DNA of 64,000 nt. Source: Panicum virgatum (taxonomy: Eukaryota; Streptophyta; Magnoliopsida; Poales; Poaceae). The notes beneath the pieces were generated by a model. The model was not told the origin of the DNA. It did not search any database and was given only the letters and a program-made list of their open reading frames with translations. The stretch lies in contig NC_053147.1 in assembly GCF_016808335.1 (NCBI RefSeq), positions 18,276,913-18,340,912 of the forward strand. The letters are read 5' to 3'. Shown in pieces: positions 56,690 to 64,000 of the stretch. The first letter of the stretch is position 1, and every line of letters starts with the position of its first letter. A program made the position numbers and the translations under genes.

Positions 56690-58135
56690 AAAAAATGGTT
56701 TTTAGTGTGTGGCACACCCTCAAAATATGATTTTGTGCGCAGCACACTCTACTCTTCGATTTTGTCTTTGTCACACCACAAAAATGTGATTTGGCACGTA
56801 GCACACCATCTCTAATAAACTATCGTTTTCCATCCCAGGAGGTGAGAGAAGCATTGGAGAAGGACAAAAATACCCCTAGATTCACCAGCTCAGCTCCGTT
56901 TGCTCAAGAGCATCCGTTCGTTTCAACCTTATCCCCGAGGGTCGTAGCAAGCGGCGGGAGCGGGCGCACGGTGCCAGCGTAGCCAGATGGGCGCGAGCGG
57001 GTGTTGGCGCGCGGCGGGAGGGCGCTGGCGCGAGGCGGCCGGGAGCAGGCTCGCGGCGGGCGTGGACGCACGCCGTCGGCAAGGGCAGGCTCGCGCGGCA
57101 GGAGGGCGTTGGCACGCGGCGGCCGAGAGCAGGCTCGCGGCGGGCGTGGACGCGCGCCGCCGGCAGAGGCAGGCTCGAGCTTCTGCCAGCGCGAGGGTGG
57201 AGGCCGGCGACGACCGCGGGCGTGGAGGATACCGCGACCGCGCCGCCCGTAGAGGAGCTCACAACCGCGCCGGCCGTCGCGCGGAGCCGGCGACCGCGCC
57301 ACCCGTCCGTGCGCGGCCCTGGCGACCTCCATGTGCGCGGCGACACTGGTGGTGGCGAGAACGAGCCAGATGGCGACGGCGAGCAGCACAGCCGTGGTCC
57401 TTGCGGTTGAAGGGCCCGCCGGGTGCGAGTCGGCGGCGGCGCGGGGCCTCGGCGAAGACGATGCGGACCGGCGGCGAGGGGCAGGCAAGGCGCGGACCGG
57501 CGGCGAGGGGCAGGCGAGGCGCGGACCGGCGTCGAGGGGCTGCGGCGGCGAGGAGATGGTTTGGCGCGGACCGGCAGCGGTGTGGACCGGCGGCAAGGCG
57601 TGGATTGGCGTCGAGGGTCCACGGTGGCGTGGACCGGTGTCGAGTGGCCACGGCGAGGCGCGGGCCGCCGCCGTTGGGGCGCGAGGTGGGGCGGCCGCGG
57701 GAGGCCGCGATGGGCGCGAAAGGGAGGAGATGGAGGGGAAGAGAGAAGAAGAGAGGGGAGTAAGAAGATGACAGGTAGGCGAGCCGACCATGCCGCTCCC
57801 CCGTGCCGGCTTCCCTGCGCGCCAGCCGCCGCAAGATTGGAGGAGGGGAGGAGCGCACGAGGTGGCGGCGGGGAGGGTCGGAGGGAAGTGTGGCACGGGA
57901 AGAGGGAGGGGAGGTGGCGGCGGATGGGAGGGAACAGCGGGAAGAAGATGACAAGTGGGACCAGAGGCAAAATGGTTTTTTTACACCATCTCTAAGCTAA
58001 AATTGATTATTATACTCAGCATGGTGTGTTGGAAACAAAATTGTAATTTTACAATGTGTCGGAGACAAATTCAACTTTCACAGTGTGCTTCACACAAAAC
58101 CAGTCTTTGAGAGTGTCCTGGATACAAATTTTCAA
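56690..58135. mobile_element. Pack-MULE-like insertion with GC-rich core (approximate ends)
   Basis: AT-rich flanks of about 150-170 bp (56690-56830 and 57990-58135) are imperfect inverted repeats, each made of units with GCACAC and GATTTTGT-like motifs. They surround a very GC-rich core (56890-57960) unlike either neighbour. This layout fits a Mutator-like element that has captured GC-rich sequence. The core has long overlapping frames (up to 362 codons on the minus strand), but their translations are Pro/Arg/Ala-rich with no domain and the same composition in several frames, so coding is doubtful. Exact ends and a 9-bp duplication were not found. Confidence 0.5.
57007..57180. repeat. GC-rich tandem repeat in the Pack-MULE-like core
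   Basis: Two imperfect copies of a unit of about 93 bp contain GAGCAGGCTCGCGGCGGGCG and GTGGACGC(A/G)CGCCG. A second cluster of shorter units (GGACCGGCGGCGAGGGGC) follows at 57465-57650. Confidence 0.8.
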
Positions 58136-58249
58136 AAAAAAAATAGAGTACACTTGGACCACGCAGTCCAAGTGCATCGGACTAAATGCGGTAGTGGAGA
58201 GAGAAGTCAGTATGTACATTGTTCATTACATATTGGGTCACATTTAGCT

Positions 58250-59404
58250 ACATAGAGTACAAAAATACAATAATATGTCACCTTGCCATGGCCATCATCA
58301 CCAAAAACATTACAAGCACACAGTGTAGATTAACGTGACAGACTGACAATATATCATCGTGATGCCAAGATTAACATACAAAACCAGTTGGAGCATCAAA
58401 GAAACCTTTTTTAAAAACGGAGAATCAAAAAAACCTTTAGTGGTAGTTCTAAACTTTATTTTATTTCTTTTTCTGTACAAAGGATAGATAATTGTGATAT
58501 GCAAGGATCACACAGTAATCTGGATGGAAAAAAAGCATCATATATAAATAAAATATCACAGAACAAAACTACATGTGATTCTCTCAGGAAAAAGAACACA
58601 AGCATGCATGTTATCACCCGATCGAGTCTATAGAAAACGTAGCAAGACAACGATGCGGTGCAACTTGTGCCGTGCACGCATACAGAAGTGGAGATATTCT
58701 TGCGGGTCCACCGTACCGGAACCAAAACGACATAGCGAGCGGCCGAAGATGGAATTAAATTAAAGCAAGGAATGCCAATATATATAGTTTCATTTCTTCG
58801 ACGATCTCATCTTCATACCCCCTCGTGCACAGTCAGTTTGATGATTAATCATGAGATTTCTATTACTCATGCTGATTAGAGACATGTTATCGCGTGACTT
58901 TACACGAGCGTTGCTTGGTTTGCAAAATCTCACGAGTAGTTCCGATCCACCACTTGCACAAGTAGCACAACTAGATAAAAAGATGGAAAAGGAACGAAAT
59001 TGCTAGCGATCGTCGGGATCGATGAACAACGGACAAAACCTCTGTACATCTTATTGCACGGTCAAGGCAGCAGTATATAAAATGCTACATTCCCCCAGTA
59101 TTTCAGATGATCATCTCAACTGATACTCGTGGGATCCCTCAAAAAAAAAAAAACTGATACTCGTGGGAACAAGTGATGTGGGGAAAAACCTCCTGAGCCA
59201 GCATGAGAGCAGCCGCACACTATTCATTCGATCGCAACAGCCGGCGGCCGCCGAAAAGGACGGGGGGAAAAGAGGACGAGCGCTAGATCCCAAACGATCC
59301 ACCTCCAGAAACCGACCCAGATCGTCACCTATTCTACAATACTATACTGATCGACTAGCTATCTGGCCGCCGGCTTACTTGGACGTACGCACGGCCGGCC
59401 GGGG
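58250..59404. other. Intergenic, including the likely WRKY 3' untranslated region
   Basis: No gene, RNA or defined repeat is recognised. The stretch next to 59404 would be the 3' untranslated region of the WRKY gene. A short duplicated phrase (CTGATACTCGTGGGA) flanks an A-run at 59118-59168. Confidence 0.5.
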
Positions 59405-60414
59405 CTAGTTGAGGGAGCCCGGCGGCGGCTGCGTGCCGGCGACGAAGAAGCGGCCGGAGGCGGCGTCCTGGCTGGCGTAGTACACCGTGCTGGGGCTCAC
59501 GTGGTTGTGCGTGCCCTCGTACGTGGTCACCACGTAGCTGGGGTCGTCCTTGTCCCGCTCCACCCGCTTCTTCACGTTGCACCCTTCCGTCGAGCACCGG
59601 TAGTAGTTCCTGCGCGCGCACGCGATGATACGTCAGTGTCCTCGTGTCGTCGAGACGACGATGGCTAGAGCCAGATCGTGATAAAAAAATGTACTAGTAC
59701 TAGAAGCTAGTAATTAATTGCGATGAGCGAGCTGATCCATCATTTCTTGAATGATTGATTTGATCGGATTGTCGTGCACGTCTGATCGATGATCAGGATG
59801 AGCGACAATTCCCGTTTTGTCGATTGCGGATTACCTTGGGTTGGGGCTGTTCTTGACGGACTTCTTGCCGTACTTCCTCCACTTGTAGCCGTCGTCCAGG
59901 ATCTCGACCTCCGACCTCGTCCGGAACGCGATCCGCTCCGTCCGCGGCCGCTCCGGCACCGCCTCCGCCGCGCTCCTGAAATGCCCAATCGAAGGCGAGC
60001 CCGGCCGGTTTCAGAATCCAGACCAATGACGACGATGAGCTGGGGAAAAAAACTCAGGCAGAGCTGCCAAGTGACGCACGCCACCACTCACCTGGCGGCA
60101 TGTGCGGCTGCGGCCGCACTGATCGCGCTGCCAGCAGCGGGCGGGACAGGGGGCGGCGCGCCGTCGGCCGCCGCGGAGAACACGCCTGGCGCAGCCGCCG
60201 CCCCCGCGCCGTCGTCGAAGAGGAACTCGGAGATGTCGAACTGGTCGGCGAGCGGCGGCGCGGGCGCGGGCGCGGCGCCGAGCGCAGCGGAGAAGCTGGA
60301 CGCGGAGCTGGAGGTGGAGCTGCCTCCGTGGGAGAAGTACGAGGACATGGAGGCGGCGTCGCCCGCCGGCGCCGGGTGGTGGTACAGCACTGGGCGCGCC
60401 CCGACTGCCGCCAT
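59405..60414 (-). CDS. Group IIc WRKY transcription factor, WRKYGKK type, 3 exons, 222 aa
   Basis: Exons are 60414-60092, 59975-59835 and 59609-59405 (669 nt, one open frame, GT-AG introns). It is a nuclear DNA-binding regulator. The domain covers about residues 133-191: WRKYGKK at 140-146, then zinc ligands Cys160, Cys165, His189 and His191 (CX4CX23HXH), typical of group II. The second intron falls after the codon start of Arg155 (NPR/NYYRC), the conserved intron position of most WRKY domains. WRKYGKK replaces the common WRKYGQK, as in AtWRKY50/51, and usually alters W-box preference. The N-terminus is Ala/Ser/Pro-rich with an acidic DISEFLFDD patch. A TATA-like CTATAAATA at about 60450 is only 35 bp before this ATG, so either the promoter is the CTATAAG near 60690 or translation starts at Met23 (60348). 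It closely recalls rice OsWRKY7, from memory. Confidence 0.93.
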
Positions 60415-61174
60415 GACCGGCCGGACCACCGCCGCGGGAGCTTCGTATTTATAGCAGTAGCGGCCCGAGCTCGGAGGGTCGGCGAGCTGCCGGTGTGCAT
60501 GGGGAGCGAGGGGATGCCGACGGCTGGTGGATTTGTAGCTGCAGCAGGAGGTGGCGGGGATGGGTGTGTGGGATTTGGGGGGATCCGGCCGGTCGGCTTC
60601 CCGGTGAGCTTCCTGGGCGGGGAGAAGGTTCGGAGCTGCTGCGGGGGTCGCCGCGCGCCGCCGCTTGCCCCCGCCCGGCGTGCCACTTATAGCAGGGGTG
60701 GAAATGTCCGCGGGGCACGACCCCAGCGGTCGTCGCCACGTAGTGCCGCCGCCTTTCAAAGGGGGGTCGCGTGGTCCGGTCCTCCCGATTCAAGCCGTTT
60801 TCAATTCCTTTTTGCTGGTGCTGGGATCATGGACTGCGGCCGGAACAGTGGAACGGGTCGGTCATCGGTGAGGCCATGGTACATATGGATGGATGGATAC
60901 ATGAATTGCACCATGTGCTTGTGCCCTGGGGATGTAGTTTATGCGCACTAGAGCTTAATAGTCCGTGTACCTGGAAAAAAAAGTTAGCAGTGTTTTGGAA
61001 AAAAATATGTTGATAATGAAATTTCATGAAGTGGCTACAATTTAGAGCTTAGATTATAACACGATGAGACCGTCCTTACAAAAAAAAAATTCTGTCTTTG
61101 TTTTGAGAAATGGAGTTGTCCATCACCTTATCATTCTCACGTTTTTACTTTTCTGGGAATGACATGAATGGGAC
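60415..61174 (-). promoter_or_regulatory. Upstream region of the WRKY gene
   Basis: GC-rich up to about 60780. Two minus-strand TATA-like sites are CTATAAATA (about 60452-60444) and CTATAAGTGG (about 60693-60684). The second would give a leader of roughly 240 nt. Beyond 60780 no motif stands out. Confidence 0.45.
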
Positions 61175-62149
61175 CAGTGTTTTCCTTACCGATCGGTAAC
61201 CGCCGGTTACCGCCGATTTTTACCGATACCGCTACTAGGCGGCAACCCATACCGATGGTAAATTTCGAAAAATTTCGCCCGAATTTAAAATTTTCAAAAA
61301 TATTTGAAATAAAAAAGGAAAAAATATGGTAAGAAAGTAGAGATGACATACATCATTCTAATATAGAACATGTTCAAATATTTGACTGTTTGGGCACTCA
61401 AAAAAATAAAAAAAACTTTCCGACCGGTAATCCCGAGCGGTATCCTCTAATCCCGAGCGGTATTCGGCGTTTTCCGAGCGGAAATCGGCGCGTTTGGACC
61501 GGAAACCACTGCATTGTGAGTATTTCTTGATTTTACATTGATTTTTAGATGTTTGTTGTGTAGCTATATTCAAAAACATGTGTTCATATTAGCTATATGG
61601 ATCCATTTGTTCATGGTAGTTGGATGTTAATTTGTTCATTTTAGCTTTATGTATATATGTGTTCATATTTCAAATATGTACATATATTTTCATTTGTTCA
61701 TTTGTTCATTTGGACCGGAAACCACTACTATGTATTATATATATTGACAATGATGGTTTGTGAGGACTATGGTTGTGATGATTTGCATGGACTATTGTTG
61801 TGATGATCTATATGGACTATGGATGTGAATTTCTATTTTTATGGATATGAACTTCTATTCTATGTATGTGTAAATGTTATATAATTGTTTGATATATACC
61901 ATCAGTAATGATATTTACAAAATTACGGTGAAATGCTGCCAAAATTTTTAATTTTCCAAAGTCATACGGTGTTTACCGGTTAAAAACGACGGTTACCGGT
62001 CGGTAAACATCGATTACCGGTCGGTAAACAACAGTTACCGGTTTTTTGAATTTGAATTGTCATTTCGAGCGGTTTTCGGCGATTTACCGCCGGTTTACCG
62101 ATACCGCTAGTTGGCGAAAATCGTTTTACCGTCGATAAGGTGAACCCTG
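61175..62149. mobile_element. Non-autonomous hAT-like element with GTTACCGG repeats
   Basis: The ends are CAGTGTTTTCCTTACCGA and, inverted, CAGGGTTCACCTTATCGA. The 8-bp duplication AATGGGAC is perfect (61167-61174, 62150-62157). Both subterminal regions are packed with ACCGGTAACC-like and CGAGCGGT-like motifs, and the middle is AT-rich. It is 975 bp and encodes no transposase. The CAGNG terminus and 8-bp duplication identify the hAT superfamily. Confidence 0.92.
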
Positions 62150-62157
62150 AATGGGAC

Positions 62158-63355
62158 TAGCTACCAACACATCATCCTTCAATCCTCATAGACTGACTAG
62201 CTTTAACAATCAGTAATGATCCACCCACCCAACCTAATGTTACCAGTCTATGATATAGTAGTTGATATCATTCTATATGAGATATATAATTCCTCAAACC
62301 AAGCACCCTATAGAGTTTTAACTCATATCCACCTTCTCACCTCACATTTGACATTTGTTATCCCTCGCTGCCACAAAATTCATCAAATAAAAACAAGATT
62401 AACCATGACGAAAGATGACCATGCTCGCCAATGGTTTTTATTGACTCCCTTATTTTACTAAAATAGTTCACTGCTTCTACTATCTGTAAAACAAATTTTG
62501 AGCGGTTTCCTGAAGTTCGCATAGGCAAGAACCCACTCCCCCTAGACCAGGTGCCCACAAGAAAATCACCGCGATGTGCTGCAAAATCGTTCACCGTCGC
62601 CGCCCTCCGCGCCGGACGGCCCTACAAACCTATTGTACAGTTATTCGAGCGAAGCTAAATGCAGGACTGCAAACAGATGCTCCTAAAAGATCTACTGTCT
62701 CTCTTTAGTTCAAAAGTTTATACTGATTTTTAAAATGAAAGGTTATTTTAAAAAAATTAGTATAATTTTTTGAACTAAAAAGAAAGAATGGTAAAAGCAC
62801 TCACTTGCACCTCTAGCCGAATGTCCAAAACGACATCGCTTTCGTTCATATCCAGGTCGCTATTCGGACTGCGTATTAAACTCGGAGGCACGCCGTCGCC
62901 GTCATCGATCTCAGAAAATTGTATACTGCTCAATTAACAAACCAAGCTAAGCCAAAACGTGCAGCGTGAAGACGGATGTCTGGCCAAACCAGCGCGATCT
63001 AGAAGCCAGCCATGGGGGGCTCCTCCTCGCCGGATTCTGCGCAGCTTCCTCGGGTAAAATTATTCGCCGGAGGCTCGTGCGAGCGCTGCGTCACCGGCCG
63101 GCCGGCCGATCCATCTCCCGAGCCAAGCTGTGGCGCGCCCCGGCCCCGTCCCTGTCGCCGCCGAATCCGCCTTGTGGCTGGCGCGAGCAGCCGATCGGCC
63201 ACGGCACGGCTGACTACTTCTGCCAGGAGCCCACCAGGACTCTTGCTTCGCTTGCAGTGGTCTGGGCTTTTTACGTGACCTCACTCAGAGTGGACGACGA
63301 CGATGCCTCGACCAATCTGTCGCCCGGCCGGGGTTCGACGGGCAGAGAAGTCTAT
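62158..63355. other. Intergenic, no gene seen
   Basis: AT-rich to about 62500 and GC-rich from 62980 to 63330. The frames in the GC-rich part have no family resemblance. GGCCGGCCGGCC occurs at 63095-63106. Confidence 0.45.
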
Positions 63356-63600
63356 GGCCTTGTTTGTTTGGTTTTGTAAGAATCCGTACATTTTTCGAAA
63401 AGAGAATCTCGCATGCATGTTGTACTAAATGAAGTCAATTTGCAAAATTTTTTTAGAGATTGGTGTACCTTTTCGCGACGAATCTAATGACAGTAATTAA
63501 TCGATAATTAGCTACAGTGATGCTACAGTACCATCCTCTAATCGTGCGATTAAAAGCCTCATTAGATTCTTTAGGGTCACTAGCGCGGGATTATAAAGTT
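63356..63600. mobile_element. MITE-related fragment, same family as 27267-27560
   Basis: It starts GGCCTTGTTTGTTTGG and carries TAGCTACAGTGATGCTACAG and CTCATTAGATTC, motifs shared with the element at 27267. A matching inverted terminus is not evident on the right, so it is partial or diverged. Confidence 0.5.
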
Positions 63601-64000
63601 GATTTTATAAACTGATTTTGTTTGACATCATAATTAGTGATCAAAATTGTTATTATTTCTAATACGCTACAATTGTAGCACAACCAGCCTATGCCTCCGG
63701 GGATGGTGCGCGGGCGCGGCGGCGAGCCGGCGAGCACGTGCGAACTAACACTGGCGGCCGGCCGGGTGCAGATGCATGTGTCGCCGTCGCTGGCAGGCGG
63801 TCTTGTTCGTGTCGTGTCAGGGCCTCCGGGGCTAGCTCGCAGGACGCACACGTGACGCATCGATCGCTTGACAGGGCCCGTCGCGAGGCGGCGGACGCAA
63901 CTGATCTCGGGGCGGGGGTGCGCGTGGGGCAGTGCACCTGGCGCGAGTGAGACGAAAGCAGCACACGACCTCCGGAGAAGCAAACAGAGCAGTGGCAATC
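63601..64000. other. Right edge, no gene assigned
   Basis: From 63690 the sequence is GC-rich with short overlapping frames on both strands and no recognisable domain. A gene could begin beyond the window. Confidence 0.4.

Noticed and set aside
56882..57970. 362-codon minus-strand open frame as a gene
   Set aside because: The translation is Pro/Arg/Ala/Ser-rich with no domain, other frames on both strands are equally open, and the region is GC-rich repeat inside a probable Pack-MULE.
60100..60951. 283-codon plus-strand frame opposite the WRKY gene
   Set aside because: It is antisense to WRKY exon 1 and its promoter, with an Arg/Gly-rich translation and no domain.

Overview
This is nuclear DNA from a grass (Poaceae). 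The evidence is intron-containing plant genes with GC-rich first exons, plant-specific families (class XI myosin, clade-A PP2C, group IIc WRKY) and a typical grass set of mobile elements: Athila and Tat-type Ty3/gypsy elements, a 5S-bearing Cassandra TRIM, Stowaway and hAT MITEs, and SINEs. The species cannot be named from the sequence. From memory, and unverified, the gene order WRKY / myosin XI / PP2C matches rice chromosome 5 near OsWRKY7 and OsPP2C50.

Positions 1-26,860 are a nested stack of LTR retrotransposons. The oldest is a minus-strand Tat-like gypsy element (D). Its gag-protease reading frame is cut into pieces at 26390-25756, 14541-14420, 4474-3687 and 2390-1425. The interrupters are the 3' end of a plus-strand Athila-like element (C, ending at 1424), an LTR-plus-primer-site remnant (E, 2395-3686), a complete gag-less Athila-like element (B, 4475-14419, duplication CCAAT) and a complete Athila-like element (A, 14542-25750, duplication GGAAC). 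A keeps a broken gag-protease and an ATHILA ORF-1-like gene but has no reverse transcriptase or integrase. That ORF-1-like gene is itself split by a complete Cassandra TRIM (20707-21732, duplication CCGAG) whose LTRs carry 5S rRNA-like sequence.

Positions 27,000-60,500 hold three genes. A clade-A protein phosphatase 2C lies on the plus strand (29099-31306, 4 exons, 373 aa). A very large class XI myosin lies on the minus strand, tail to tail with it (55424-31873, 49 exons by my reconstruction, 2155 aa). A group IIc WRKY factor of the WRKYGKK type lies upstream of the myosin on the same strand (60414-59405, 3 exons, 222 aa). All three models join into one open frame with GT-AG junctions, apart from one GC-AG intron in the myosin. 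The PP2C would act in abscisic-acid signalling, the myosin in actin-based organelle transport and the WRKY factor in transcription. No operon-like link between them is implied.

The standout is the myosin. Its coiled coil is built from an array of duplicated exons. Eight consecutive exons are exactly 168 nt, all in the same phase, each encoding 56 residues (eight heptads), and they are followed by related exons of 165, 159 and 210 nt. This adds about 600 residues to the usual plant myosin XI length. Its introns have collected two related non-autonomous LTR elements (F and G, opposite orientations), a 330-bp TRIM and a hAT-like MITE nested in F, an RTE-like LINE fragment and SINE-like pieces.

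The rest is intergenic: a Stowaway MITE, a tRNA-derived SINE with a 13-bp duplication, a GC-rich Pack-MULE-like insertion, a 975-bp hAT-like element with a perfect 8-bp duplication, and two copies of a small grass MITE family.
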